The notes beneath the pieces were generated by a model, which saw nothing but the letters and a program-made list of their open reading frames with translations, did no database searches and was not told where the DNA came from. Positions 8,687-17,089 of a stretch of DNA of 64,000 nucleotides are shown here, one piece after another. Location of the stretch: contig NZ_LOHS01000177.1 in NCBI RefSeq assembly GCF_001642995.1, positions 1 through 64,000 on the forward strand, in the 5' to 3' direction. Position numbers and translations under genes: made by a program. Origin of the DNA: Streptomyces jeddahensis (lineage in GTDB: Bacteria > Actinomycetota > Actinomycetes > Streptomycetales > Streptomycetaceae). Each line of letters starts with the position of its first letter. Within the stretch, counting starts at the first letter, position 1.

Positions 8687-9136
8687 TCAGCTCTTGACCG
8701 TGATGCGGAATACGGGGTGCTTGTGCGCCGCCGCGAGCAGCTCCGCGTCGGTGGAGTCGGCGTTGACGTCGCCGAAGAAGCGGCCGACCTCCCAGCCCCA
8801 CTTCTTCAGGTAGGTCCGCAGGATCGGGGGCTTCTCCTCGTCGGGAAGCTCCACCGCGGTGAACTCCTGGGTCCGGCGGCCGACCTGGAGGCGCCCGCCG
8901 CCCGCGGCCCGCATGTTCCGTACCCACTCGGAGTGGCCGCGGGCCGAGATCAGGTAGGGGCCGCCCTCGTACGGCAGCGGGTTGACCGGCACGCGGCGCC
9001 ACTCTCCGCTCTTGCGGCCGCGGACGGACAGCTCGGCGTGGCCGAGGAGGCTGATGCCGCGCCGGGCGATCCAGCCGATGAAGCGGTTCATGCCTGCTTC
9101 GAAGGCGCCGGGCTTGATGTAGTGCTGCTGTGCCAT
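8687..9136 (-). CDS. deazaflavin (F420)-type nitroreductase-family protein
   Basis: A 149-residue protein of the Ddn/FDOR split-barrel family, annotated elsewhere as nitroreductase/quinone reductase family. Typical features are the N-terminal helix (NRFIGWIARRG), GRKSGEWRRVPVNPL, and the strand GGPYLISARGHSEWVRNM that contacts the cofactor. Such proteins bind F420 or FAD/heme and reduce quinones or detoxify small molecules. GGAGG precedes the ATG. It is divergent from a TetR regulator across a densely repetitive region, and the regulator probably controls it. Confidence 0.82.
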   Translation of the reverse strand: MAQQHYIKPGAFEAGMNRFIGWIARRGISLLGHAELSVRGRKSGEWRRVPVNPLPYEGGPYLISARGHSEWVRNMRAAGGGRLQVGRRTQEFTAVELPDEEKPPILRTYLKKWGWEVGRFFGDVNADSTDAELLAAAHKHPVFRITVKS

Positions 9137-9155
9137 GGTGACCTCCACCCGTTGA

Positions 9156-9364
9156 GAGAGCAGCGCTGAGAGAGCACTGCTCTCGCTTGAGAGCAGTGTG
9201 CACGGGATCGGCGATCCAAAGCAAGAGCAGTGCTCTCTTTTTGGTGCGCCGATCTCGAATCGGTGGGGCGCTCTCGCGCAGAAGCGCCGCTCTCGAATCG
9301 GTGAAGCGCTCTCGGACAGAAGCACCGCTCTCGTACGTGTGCACTGCTCCGGAACCGTGGGAGA
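9156..9364. repeat. GCTCTC/GAGAGC array with 19-bp period
   Basis: The divergent promoter region holds nine exact copies of GCTCTC or its complement GAGAGC. On the TetR side they sit at 9232, 9270, 9289, 9308 and 9327, every 19 bp, with variant copies GATCTC at 9251 and GCTCCG at 9346 filling the same spacing. Alternate units resemble each other, giving a 38-bp higher-order repeat (9253-9290 and 9291-9328). On the reductase side the copies face the other way (9156, 9170, 9189), and two near-perfect palindromes are built from them (9170-9184, GAGAGCACTGCTCTC, and 9224-9236). This looks like a multi-site binding array for the TetR protein, though that is inference. Confidence 0.75.
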
Positions 9365-9373
9365 CTGCCGCGC

Positions 9374-10156
9374 ATGAGCACCGCACGTGGAGCCCGTGCC
9401 CGGGCGCGTACCGAGATCACCGCCGCCATCAAGGACGAGGCGCGCCGGCAGCTCGCCGCCGAAGGCGCCGCGAAGCTCTCGCTACGCGCGGTCGCCCGTG
9501 AGCTGGGCATGGTGTCCTCCGCCCTCTACCGCTATTTCCCGAGCCGCGACGACCTGTTGACCGCGCTCATCATCGACGCCTACGACTCCCTCGGCGAGGC
9601 CGCCGAGTCGGCCCACGCCAAGGCCGCCGACGCGGAGCCGGTGCGGCAGTGGACCGCCGTCTGCGAGGCGGTGCGCGCCTGGGCGCTTGCCCACCCGCAC
9701 GAATACGCCCTCATCTACGGCTCACCGGTGCCCGGCTACTCCGCGCCCGACTCGACCGTGCCCGCCGCGTCGCGCGTCGGGCTGCTGCTCATCGGTATCG
9801 TCCGCGACGCCCTGGAGGGCCGCGGCATCGCACGCCCCCCGCTCCCCGCCAGACTGAGGCCGGAGGCTGAACGCATGGCGGCGGATCTGGCGCCCGACAT
9901 GCCGCCGGAGGTCGTCGCCGCGCTGGTGGCCGCGTGGGCGCAGCTGTACGGGCTGGTCGGGTTCGAGGTCTTTGGGCAGTTCCACCGTGTCGTCGAGGAT
10001 CGTGCGGTGTTCTTCTCCCACGCCGTAACGCAACTCGCCCACTCCGTAGGCCTGTTGAACCATGCAGGGACCTCGGGTGCGCCTCAGGAGTCCCGTCGCC
10101 CGCCTCGGGGACGAGGCAGGGGCACTGCATCGGGCGGGACGAGGGCCGGATCCTGA
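9374..10156 (+). CDS. TetR-family regulator (WHG-type C-terminus)
   Basis: A 260-residue TetR repressor. The DNA-binding domain covers LSLRAVARELGMVSSALYRYF (about 36-56). The C-terminal ligand domain resembles the TetR_C_33/WHG type (ALIYGSPVPGYSAPDS, then LVGFEVFGQFHRVVEDRAVFF). The last 25 residues are Arg/Gly/Pro-rich and probably disordered. It is divergent from the deazaflavin-type reductase, and the 19-bp-period array runs up to about 10 bp from its start codon, which fits tight autoregulation. There is no ribosome site within a few bases of the ATG, so the mRNA may be nearly leaderless. Confidence 0.85.
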   Translation: MSTARGARARARTEITAAIKDEARRQLAAEGAAKLSLRAVARELGMVSSALYRYFPSRDDLLTALIIDAYDSLGEAAESAHAKAADAEPVRQWTAVCEAVRAWALAHPHEYALIYGSPVPGYSAPDSTVPAASRVGLLLIGIVRDALEGRGIARPPLPARLRPEAERMAADLAPDMPPEVVAALVAAWAQLYGLVGFEVFGQFHRVVEDRAVFFSHAVTQLAHSVGLLNHAGTSGAPQESRRPPRGRGRGTASGGTRAGS

Positions 10157-10177
10157 CACGCTCCCGAGGCCGCGGAG

Positions 10178-10195
10178 GTACTCCGGCGGGAGTAC
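10178..10195. promoter_or_regulatory. inverted repeat upstream of two-component operon
   Basis: GTACTCC and GGAGTAC form perfect 7-bp arms around a 4-bp spacer (GGCG). The site lies 60 bp before the kinase start and about 47 bp before its presumed -10 box. Position and symmetry fit an autoregulatory site for the NarL-type response regulator encoded downstream. A similar half-site lies upstream of the exporter operon at 27.0 kb. Confidence 0.6.
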
Positions 10196-10241
10196 GTGTG
10201 ATCACCTCGCATGGCTGACGCCCGCGGCCCCTGCCGGCGTC

Positions 10242-10247
10242 TAGCGT
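10242..10247 (+). promoter_or_regulatory. -10 box of a leaderless promoter
   Basis: TAGCGT ends 7 nt before ATG 10255, the spacing expected if transcription begins at the start codon. No ribosome-binding site is present. The -35 region is not clear. Confidence 0.45.
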
Positions 10248-10254
10248 GGCAGGC

Positions 10255-11544
10255 ATGGAGGAGCAGCGCGTACGGCGACGCGGCGGCCCGCCGTGGGCGC
10301 GGGGCGGGCCCGCGCGGTGGTGCCGGAACGGGCCACCAGCGTGGTGGCGGCAGGGCCCGCCGTGGTGGAACCCTCATGCCTCCGCCAACGACGACGAGGA
10401 CGTACGCCGCACGCGGTGGCCCTGGCGTTCGACACTGCTGTTCGCCGTGTTCGTGATCGCCGGCTCCCACTTCGCGGCACGGGAACAGGCCGGCGAACGC
10501 GTCGATCTGGACGTCCTCGCGGGGGTGCTGCTGATCGGGGCGGCGGGCCTGTTGCTGTGGCGGCAGCGGTACCCGGTTCTCGTGGCCTTCGGTACGGCGG
10601 CGGTCGCGACGATCTATCTGGGTGCCGGATATCCGTACGGCCCGATCTTCCTGGCCGTTGCCGTGGGCTGCTTCAGTGCGATCGTCTCCGGGCACCGCTG
10701 GGCGGCGTGGACGGCGCTCGGCATGCTGTGGGCGGCGCGTCTGCTGGTGGGGCACTGGCTCTACCGCTGGCTGCCTCCGCAGGGTGACGGCCCCGCCTCG
10801 TGGGGACAGGAACTGGGCGTCGCCACCTGGACGGTGGCCATCCTGGCGGTCTGCGAGCTCGCGCGCGTGCGGCGCGAGCAGTGGGAGCGCGACCGGGCCG
10901 AGCGGCGGCTGGCCGCCAAACGGCGGGCCGACGAGGAGCGGCTGCGGATCGCCCGCGAACTGCACGACGTACTGGCCCACAGCATCTCCGTGATCAACGT
11001 CCAGGCGGGCGTGGGCCTGGCGCTGCTCGACACCGACCCCGAGCAGGCCCGCACCGCGCTGACCACCATCAAGGCCGCGAGCAAGGAGGCGCTGGGCGAA
11101 GTGCGCCAGGTCCTCGACACACTCCGGACAGCGGGCGATGCACCGCGCGCCCCCGCTCCGGGACTCGACCGGCTCTCCGAGCTGGTCGAGCAGGCCGCGA
11201 GCGCAGGTCTCACGGTCGGCGTCGGGACAGAGGGACGGTGCGTTCCGCTGCCGCCCGGCACGGATCTCGCCGCCTTCCGCATCGTCCAGGAGGCGCTGAC
11301 CAACGTCGTACGGCACTCGGGATCCCGGCACGCGCGCGTGCTCGTGCGGTACGAGGAACGGGCACTGCGGCTGCGCATCGACGACGACGGGCCCGCCACC
11401 GGAGCGGACGCAGGCGGAAGCGGCAACGGCCTCGCCGGCATGCGGGAACGTGCCGCAGGCCTCGGTGGCACGATCGAAGCGGGCACGCGCCCCGACGGCG
11501 GTTTCCGGGTGTCCGCCGTCCTGCCGCTCAAGGAGGACCGGTGA
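10255..11544 (+). CDS. NarL-type sensor histidine kinase
   Basis: A 429-residue membrane sensor kinase of the HisKA_3/HATPase family. A Trp/Pro/Arg-rich N-terminus (1-55) is followed by four or five hydrophobic segments (about 60-200), a coiled linker, and the dimerisation motif RIARELHDVLAHSISV with the phospho-acceptor His237. The ATP-binding N box is FRIVQEALTNVVRHSG and the G box is NGLAGMRERA. With no large external loop, the signal is probably sensed within or near the membrane, as in envelope-stress and antibiotic sensors of this group. It overlaps the regulator gene by 4 bp (GTGA). Confidence 0.9.
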   Translation: MEEQRVRRRGGPPWARGGPARWCRNGPPAWWRQGPPWWNPHASANDDEDVRRTRWPWRSTLLFAVFVIAGSHFAAREQAGERVDLDVLAGVLLIGAAGLLLWRQRYPVLVAFGTAAVATIYLGAGYPYGPIFLAVAVGCFSAIVSGHRWAAWTALGMLWAARLLVGHWLYRWLPPQGDGPASWGQELGVATWTVAILAVCELARVRREQWERDRAERRLAAKRRADEERLRIARELHDVLAHSISVINVQAGVGLALLDTDPEQARTALTTIKAASKEALGEVRQVLDTLRTAGDAPRAPAPGLDRLSELVEQAASAGLTVGVGTEGRCVPLPPGTDLAAFRIVQEALTNVVRHSGSRHARVLVRYEERALRLRIDDDGPATGADAGGSGNGLAGMRERAAGLGGTIEAGTRPDGGFRVSAVLPLKEDR

Positions 11545-12206
11545 TCCGCGTACTGCTCGCCGACGACCAGTCACTGGTCAGGGCCGGGTTCAGGGCACTG
11601 CTCGACGCACAGCCGGACATCGAGGTGGCCGGGGAGGCCGCGGACGGGGAGCAGGCGCTCCGTATGGTGCGCGAACTGCGCCCCGACGTGGTGCTCATGG
11701 ACATCCGCATGCCCCTGGTCGACGGCCTCGCATCGACCCGCCGCATCACCGGCGATCTGGACCTCGCCGCGGTGAGGGTGGTCATGCTCACCACCTTCGA
11801 ACTGGACGAGTACGTCTTCGAGGCCATCCGGGCCGGTGCTTCCGGCTTCCTGGTCAAGGACACCGAGCCGGAGGAACTGCTGCGCGCGGTCCGCGCGGTG
11901 GTGCACGGTGACGCGCTGCTGTCGCCGAGCGTGACGCGCCGGCTGATCGGGGAGTTCGCGGCCCGCTCCAAGGAACCCGCAGCCGCCGAGTCCCTGTCCC
12001 GGCTCACCGAGCGGGAACGCGAGGTGATGGCGCTGGTCGGCATCGGCCTGTCGAACGAGGAGATCGCCCGCCGTCTCGTCGTCAGCCCGCTCACCGCCAA
12101 GACCCACGTCAGCCGCACCATGGTCAAGCTGGGCGCCCGGGACCGTGCCCAACTCGTGGTGCTGGCTTACGAGTCGGGTCTGGTCAGGCCGGGCTGGTTG
12201 GGCTGA
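11541..12206 (+). CDS. NarL/FixJ-family response regulator
   Basis: A 221-residue regulator. The receiver domain has the acidic pair D8/D9, the phospho-acceptor D54 (VVLMDIRMP) and the conserved Lys in LVKDTEP. The C-terminal LuxR-type helix-turn-helix runs from LTEREREVMALVGIGLSNEE through SPLTAKTHVSRTMVKLG. The GTG start overlaps the kinase stop, so the two are translationally coupled partners. The palindrome at 10178-10195 is the obvious candidate binding site. Confidence 0.93.
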   Translation: MIRVLLADDQSLVRAGFRALLDAQPDIEVAGEAADGEQALRMVRELRPDVVLMDIRMPLVDGLASTRRITGDLDLAAVRVVMLTTFELDEYVFEAIRAGASGFLVKDTEPEELLRAVRAVVHGDALLSPSVTRRLIGEFAARSKEPAAAESLSRLTEREREVMALVGIGLSNEEIARRLVVSPLTAKTHVSRTMVKLGARDRAQLVVLAYESGLVRPGWLG

Positions 12207-12262
12207 GCGCGCTGAGCGCGCGGCGGCGCGTGCCGGTGGATGTGTGAGTCTGCCGGTGGATG

Positions 12263-13798
12263 TCAGTCGCGGACGGCGACGCGTTCCTCCGCCACCTCCC
12301 GCTCCTCCTGTGCGGAGCGCTCCTCCAGTGCGGAGTCCCGTACGGAGTTCTCCTCCCGTACGGACTGCGCGACGAGCACCGACTGCTGCGGGCGCCGTGC
12401 GCGGAGCCCCGTGAGCGTGATCAGCAGCCCGCCGAGCGCGATCGCCGTCACGACCATCAGGCCCGGGCGGAAGCTGTCCAGTACGGCCTGGGGGGACGAG
12501 CCCCCGTGGCCGTTCGCGGTCACCACGGCCGTCACCACGGCCAGGAAGATCGCGCCGCCCACCTGGATCGACGTGTTGAGCAGCCCGGAGACCATGCCCT
12601 GCTCGTCGTCGTCCACGCCGTTGGTGGCCTGGATGTTGAGCGACGGGAAGACCAGCGCGCACGCCGCGCCGAGCAGCAGCATCGACGGCAGGATCACCGC
12701 CGCGTACTGCGGCGTCAGGCTGATCCGCAGGAAGAGCGCGTACGCGATGACCAGCAGCGTGAAGCCCGTGGCGATGACCCGCGGGGTGCCGAACCGGTCG
12801 ACCACCGCGCCGATCTTCGTCGCCGACAGCGCGACCAGCGCACCAGCCGGCAGGAAGGCCAGAGCGGTCTGCAGCGCCGACCAGCCGAGCAGCGACTGCA
12901 TGTAGAGCGTGACGAGGAACTGGAACCCGACGTACGAGCCGAAGAACGCCATCGCGCCCAGCTGCGCCCTGATCTGGCTGCTCGAGCGCAGTACCCCCAG
13001 CCGGATCAGCGGGCTCGTGGTGCGCTGCTCGATCCTCACGAAGACCGCGAGCAGTACGGCGACGGCGAGGAAGGAGAGCAGGGTCCGGGCAGACGTCCAG
13101 CCGGCCTCCGGCGCCTGGACGACGGTGAAGACGAGCAGCAGCATCGACGCCGTGCCGATCACGGCGCCCGGCACGTCGTAGCCGCCGTGCTTCTGCTCGC
13201 GCTCGCTGTGCGGGATCAGCTTGAGACCGGCGAGCAGGGCGACGAGCGCGATGGGGGCGGGCAGCAGCATGGTCAGGCGCCAGCTCGCCTCCGTGAGCAG
13301 GCCGGAGAGGACGAGTCCCATGGAGAAACCGGTGGCCGCGCAGGTCGTGTAGATCGAGAGGGCGCGGTTGCGCACCGGTCCCTCGGCGAACGTGGTGGTG
13401 ATGATCGACAGACCTGCGGGCGCCGTGAACGCGGCGCTCAGGCCCTTGATGAACCGGCTGGCGATCAGCAGCGGACCGGAGTCGACGAGCCCGCCGAGCA
13501 GCGAGGCCAGGGCGAAGACGCCCAGCGCGACGAGGAAGACGCGGCGCCGGCCCAGCAGGTCGGCGGTGCGTCCGCCGAGGAGCAGCAGTCCGCCGTATCC
13601 CAGGATGTAGCCGCTGACGATCCACTGCAGGGTCGAGGTGGACAGATCGAGTTCGGAGCCGATGGACGGCAGGGCGACGCCGACCATCGAGACGTCGAGA
13701 GCGTCCAGAAACATCGCGGCGCAGAGGACGAGCAGGGTTCCCCACAGGCGTGGGGTCCAGCGCTCCTGCGTCGCGGAAGCGGTGAGCGGTGAGGTCAT
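12263..13798 (-). CDS. MFS exporter, DHA2 (14-TM) type
   Basis: A 511-residue major-facilitator drug:H+ antiporter of the DHA2 family. It shows the family motif after helix 2 (GGRTADLLGRRRVF) and 14 hydrophobic segments. The helix-5 antiporter motif is seen around GFSMGLVLSGLLTEASWRL. The last 40 residues are a charged, Glu-rich tail with repeated V/L-REE and EER elements. ATG 13798 was preferred over a slightly longer form (13807). It is divergent from a MarR regulator with overlapping operators between them, a classic arrangement for a repressed drug or metabolite exporter. Confidence 0.9.
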   Translation of the reverse strand: MTSPLTASATQERWTPRLWGTLLVLCAAMFLDALDVSMVGVALPSIGSELDLSTSTLQWIVSGYILGYGGLLLLGGRTADLLGRRRVFLVALGVFALASLLGGLVDSGPLLIASRFIKGLSAAFTAPAGLSIITTTFAEGPVRNRALSIYTTCAATGFSMGLVLSGLLTEASWRLTMLLPAPIALVALLAGLKLIPHSEREQKHGGYDVPGAVIGTASMLLLVFTVVQAPEAGWTSARTLLSFLAVAVLLAVFVRIEQRTTSPLIRLGVLRSSSQIRAQLGAMAFFGSYVGFQFLVTLYMQSLLGWSALQTALAFLPAGALVALSATKIGAVVDRFGTPRVIATGFTLLVIAYALFLRISLTPQYAAVILPSMLLLGAACALVFPSLNIQATNGVDDDEQGMVSGLLNTSIQVGGAIFLAVVTAVVTANGHGGSSPQAVLDSFRPGLMVVTAIALGGLLITLTGLRARRPQQSVLVAQSVREENSVRDSALEERSAQEEREVAEERVAVRD

Positions 13799-13812
13799 AG
13801 GCAGCACAGTAC

Positions 13813-13853
13813 ATGCGCATGCATCTGATGCAAGTGCATTTAATTCCGATGCA
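13813..13853. promoter_or_regulatory. MarR-type operator region
   Basis: The 86-bp divergent region contains a perfect odd palindrome TGCATCTGATGCA (13820-13832), an adjoining palindrome ATGCGCAT (13813-13820), and a looser pair TGCAT/ATGCA at 13835-13853. All share the half-site TGCA(T/TC). Their density and position between the MFS and MarR genes indicate operator sites, probably for the MarR protein. Confidence 0.65.
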
Positions 13854-13884
13854 ACAAACAGTTCTCTTCTGCTACCGTGCGGTC

Positions 13885-14289
13885 ATGGCGGCGAAGAAGG
13901 CCGAGCAGGGGCTCGTGGACCAGTGGCGGGACATCCTCGCCGTGCACGCACGCACCATGTGCGAGCTCGACCGCGAGCTGCATCAGTACGGCCTGGGCGC
14001 CAGCGATTTCGAGGTTCTGGACGTACTCGCGGAGGGCGCGGCCGAGGACGGCGGCTGCTCGTACCGCGTGCAGGAGATCGCCGGGCAGGTCCATCTCAGC
14101 CAGAGCGCGTTGTCGCGGCTCATCGGCCGACTGGAGAAGGACGGCCTGGTCGAACGGGGCATGTGTGTGGAGGACCGGCGAGGCGTACGCGTCGCGCTGA
14201 CCGAGAAGGGCCGCGACCTGCATGCCCGGGTGCGCCCGCTGCAGCGGGCGGTGCTGACGCGCATGCTGGCAGAGGGCCCGTCCGCCTGA
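13885..14289 (+). CDS. MarR-family regulator
   Basis: A 134-residue winged-helix regulator. Helices and wing are recognisable in IAGQVHLSQSALSRLIGRLE and GLVERGMCVEDRRGVRVALT. The ATG at 13885 is preceded by TACCGT at about the leaderless distance and no ribosome site. The upstream frame to 13813 runs through the operator and is unlikely. It is divergent from the MFS exporter and very probably represses it, with release by a small aromatic or drug-like ligand. Confidence 0.88.
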   Translation: MAAKKAEQGLVDQWRDILAVHARTMCELDRELHQYGLGASDFEVLDVLAEGAAEDGGCSYRVQEIAGQVHLSQSALSRLIGRLEKDGLVERGMCVEDRRGVRVALTEKGRDLHARVRPLQRAVLTRMLAEGPSA

Positions 14290-14307
14290 CCTCTTCCCCG
14301 TCCGCGT

Positions 14308-14327
14308 CCGTCACCTTCAAGTGACGG
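14308..14327. terminator. bidirectional terminator hairpin
   Basis: CCGTCAC and GTGACGG form a perfect 7-bp stem around a 6-nt loop between the convergent MarR gene and the maleylpyruvate-isomerase-fold gene. The loop and right arm include the last codons of the latter. Confidence 0.5.
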
Positions 14328-15048
14328 CTGACCTCTCCCGCCACAACGCCGCGAGAGAGCTGTCGCCGGTGACGCGGGGGAACGGCAGCCGGTTCCACAG
14401 CGACATATAGAGGCGCGCGGCCGGACCCGAGATCTCGCAGTCTGCTTCGCCTGTGCCGTCCTGCTCGGTCACCGGGGGCTCGGCCGAGAGCCGTACGGTC
14501 CACACCGCGTCCGTGTCGGTGGCGCGCACCCGCAGCACGCGCGGTTCAACCGAGCGGACCTTGCTCTTGCTCCGGGCATGGAAGCCGCGCAGCAGTTCAT
14601 CGATACCGTCCGCGGCGAAGTCCCTCCCGATCTCCCCGGGCGTCCCGCTCCGCGCCGCCTCCGCATCGAACCGGTGTACCGCCGTCTCGTGCGCCTGCCG
14701 CCGGGCCCAGAAGGCGAGCGGCGACGGCGCGGGCAGAAAACTCCAGCAGTCCACATCGGGCGGGGCCGTCGACAGCGTCTCGACCAGCGCACGGTGCCCC
14801 ACGCGGAACCATGCCAGCAGCTCATCGCCGTCGAGGTCCGGCAGACCGCCGTCCGGCTGGTACGAAGTGTGCCCCTCGGCGACGAACGCGGTGGCCCACC
14901 GGTGCACCATCCCCGTGTGCCGCAGCAGGTCGCGCACCTCCCAGCCTGGGCAGGTCGGCACCTTGGCGTCAGGCCCGGCCTCTTCGGCGGCGACGGCCAG
15001 CAACTCGCCCTCCGCCTCCAGCGCCTTGATGTGCTCCGAGGTCTCCAT
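14317..15048 (-). CDS. maleylpyruvate isomerase-fold (DinB-like) protein
   Basis: A 243-residue protein of the TIGR03083 actinobacterial group, related to mycothiol-dependent maleylpyruvate isomerase. The N-terminal DinB-type four-helix bundle carries the metal-binding histidines (LLRHTGMVHRW and ARRQAHETAVHRFDAE). The C-terminal part resembles an SCP2-like domain. These proteins are usually mycothiol-dependent transferases or isomerases; the substrate is unknown. It is a single gene between a convergent MarR gene and the sugar importer operon. Confidence 0.82.
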   Translation of the reverse strand: METSEHIKALEAEGELLAVAAEEAGPDAKVPTCPGWEVRDLLRHTGMVHRWATAFVAEGHTSYQPDGGLPDLDGDELLAWFRVGHRALVETLSTAPPDVDCWSFLPAPSPLAFWARRQAHETAVHRFDAEAARSGTPGEIGRDFAADGIDELLRGFHARSKSKVRSVEPRVLRVRATDTDAVWTVRLSAEPPVTEQDGTGEADCEISGPAARLYMSLWNRLPFPRVTGDSSLAALWRERSAVT

Positions 15049-15159
15049 GCGGTGAGTGTGCCCGATGGAGTGCGGTCGAAGGCAACGTGAATTGGGCCTC
15101 CTGCGAGGATCGGCTCTCCTGACATGTGGCTGAGAGGTGGATGGGGGCTGATGTCCGGG

Positions 15160-16032
15160 TCAGTCCTTGACCGCGCCCGCGGTGACCCCGGCTGCCACGT
15201 ACCGCTGTGCGAGGACGAGGAGGGCGGCGGCGGGGACGGATGCGACGACGGCGGTGGCCATGATTGCGTTCCATTCCTGGTTGTTGTTGCCGATGTAGTG
15301 GTAGATGCCGAGGGTGATCGGGCGCAGCTCGCCGCCTCCGTCGAGGGTGTTGGCGAAGACGAAGTCGGACCAGGCCCACAGGAAGCTGAACAGCGAGACG
15401 GTGACCAGGGCGTTGCGGCTCACCGGCAGGACCACGGACCAGAAGGCGCGCCAGGTGTTCGCGCCGTCGATGCGGGCGGCGTCGGTGAGCTCGTCGGGGA
15501 TGCCCGCCATGAACGCCGTGAAGATCATGACGCCGAAGGGCACAGCGATGGTGGAGTCCGCGATGATCAGGCCCCACCAGGAGTTCAGCAGGCCCAGGTT
15601 GAGGAAGATCCCGTAGAAGCCCATCGCCATGACGATGCCGGGGACCATCTGGGCGATCAGCAGGCCGAGGCTGAGGACGCCGCCGCCGCGGGGACGCAGC
15701 TTGGCGAGCGAGAAGCCGGCCGGGGCGGCGAGGACGAGGGTGACCGCGACGGTGCCGAGGCCGATGAGCAGACTCGTGCCCAGGTACGGCATCTGGTCGT
15801 TCAGGACGGCCCGATAGCCCTCGAACGTGGGGTGCAGGGGCAGCAGGTCGGGCGGGGTCTTGCGCATGTCCTGCTGCGGGGTGAGGGACACGTTCAGCAT
15901 CCAGTACACCGGGAACAGCATGAGCGCGGTCAGCACGACACCGATCACGGTGTTGCGGCGCGAGCGCCGGACGCCGGGCCGGGGGGACGTGATGGGACGG
16001 GCGGAGGTCGCGATGGGACGGGGCGAGGTCAC
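15160..16032 (-). CDS. carbohydrate ABC importer permease (MalG-like)
   Basis: A 290-residue inner-membrane permease of the CUT1 family with six predicted helices. The ATPase-coupling EAA loop is seen as ELTDAARIDGANTWRAFWSVVLP. The GTG start overlaps the stop of the upstream permease gene by 4 bp and has GAGGAGG upstream. It is the last gene of a binding protein-permease-permease operon that has no ATPase gene, so energy is presumably supplied by the shared ATPase MsiK, as known for Streptomyces sugar importers. Confidence 0.92.
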   Translation of the reverse strand: MTSPRPIATSARPITSPRPGVRRSRRNTVIGVVLTALMLFPVYWMLNVSLTPQQDMRKTPPDLLPLHPTFEGYRAVLNDQMPYLGTSLLIGLGTVAVTLVLAAPAGFSLAKLRPRGGGVLSLGLLIAQMVPGIVMAMGFYGIFLNLGLLNSWWGLIIADSTIAVPFGVMIFTAFMAGIPDELTDAARIDGANTWRAFWSVVLPVSRNALVTVSLFSFLWAWSDFVFANTLDGGGELRPITLGIYHYIGNNNQEWNAIMATAVVASVPAAALLVLAQRYVAAGVTAGAVKD

Positions 16033-17000
16033 GCTTCCTGCCTCCTCTGGACGCGGATGTAGAGCAGGCCGAAGACGAGGGCGATGAGAATGAGGATGTT
16101 GCCGACGGCGGCGCCCGGCCCGAACTTCGGGAGCAGCGTGCCGAATCCGAGCTGGTAGGACCACGTCGCCAGGGTGGACGAGGAGTCACCCGGGCCGCCC
16201 TTGGTCATGATCCAGATCAGGTCGAACACCTTGAGCGTGTACACCAGGCCAAGGAGCAGCGTGATCGCCGAGACCGGCCGCAGCAGCGGGAAGGTGATGC
16301 GCCGGAACTGCTGCCAGCCGCTCGCCCCGTCCAGCGCCGCGGCCTCGTACAGCTCCGCCGGGATGTTCTGCAGGCCGCTGTAGAGGATGACCAGGTTGAA
16401 CGGGATGCCGATCCAGATGTTGGCGATGATGACCGACGTCAGCGCCCAGTGCGGCGAGGTGAGCCAGTCGACCGGTGAGACGCCGAAGACATGGAGGGCG
16501 TAGTTGACCACGCCGGACTCGCTGTTCAGCATCCAGGACCAGGTCGACGCCGACACGATCAGCGGCAGTAGCCACGGGATGAGGAACAGCGCCCTGAGGG
16601 TCGCGGCAAGGCGGAAGTGCCGGTTGAAGAAGACCGCGAGGGCGAGGCCGGCCGCGTACTGGAATGCGATCGACACGAAGGTGAAGACCATCGTGTTGCG
16701 CAGCGCGGGCCCGAACGTCGGGTCGTTCAGCACCTGCGAGAAGTTGTCCCAGCCGGAGAACGGTGCGTCGCCCGCCACGAACGACCGGACGGTGTAGTTG
16801 CGCAGGCTCAGGTCGAGGTTGCGGTAGAGCGGATAGACGTAGAAGGCGGCCAGGTAGGCGACGAGCGGGGCGACGAACGCCAGTGCGGTCAGCTGGCTCC
16901 TGCGGCGCCGACGGCGTGAGGGGGCGTCACGCCGGTCGGCGGTGCCCGTTCCGGACACGGCCGGGGACCGCTTCGGGCGGTCGACTCGGGCGATGGTCAT
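16029..17000 (-). CDS. carbohydrate ABC importer permease (MalF-like)
   Basis: A 323-residue CUT1 permease. A basic N-terminus (RRRRRR at about 30-35) precedes six membrane helices, and the EAA loop reads ELYEAAALDGASGWQQFRRI. It pairs with the MalG-like permease downstream to form the membrane channel. It starts 89 bp after the binding-protein gene, with a hairpin in between that may trim readthrough so the binding protein is made in excess. Confidence 0.92.
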   Translation of the reverse strand: MTIARVDRPKRSPAVSGTGTADRRDAPSRRRRRRSQLTALAFVAPLVAYLAAFYVYPLYRNLDLSLRNYTVRSFVAGDAPFSGWDNFSQVLNDPTFGPALRNTMVFTFVSIAFQYAAGLALAVFFNRHFRLAATLRALFLIPWLLPLIVSASTWSWMLNSESGVVNYALHVFGVSPVDWLTSPHWALTSVIIANIWIGIPFNLVILYSGLQNIPAELYEAAALDGASGWQQFRRITFPLLRPVSAITLLLGLVYTLKVFDLIWIMTKGGPGDSSSTLATWSYQLGFGTLLPKFGPGAAVGNILILIALVFGLLYIRVQRRQEA

Positions 17001-17041
17001 GCGAACTCCTGGATGCGGGTGGCGGTGTCCGGAACGGGCGG

Positions 17042-17077
17042 CCTGCGGCAGCGGCGCCGCGCCGCGTCGGCCGCAGG
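17042..17077 (-). other. intercistronic hairpin
   Basis: CCTGCGGC (17042-17049) pairs with GCCGCAGG (17070-17077) between the binding-protein and first permease genes. The loop is G/C-rich and can pair further. Such hairpins commonly protect or attenuate mRNA after binding-protein genes; the role here is inferred from position. Confidence 0.45.
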
Positions 17078-17089
17078 TGTCGCGGGGGC

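Noticed and set aside
9156..9364. CRISPR array
   Set aside because: Repeat units are too short and the spacing (19 bp) leaves no unique spacers; no cas genes nearby.
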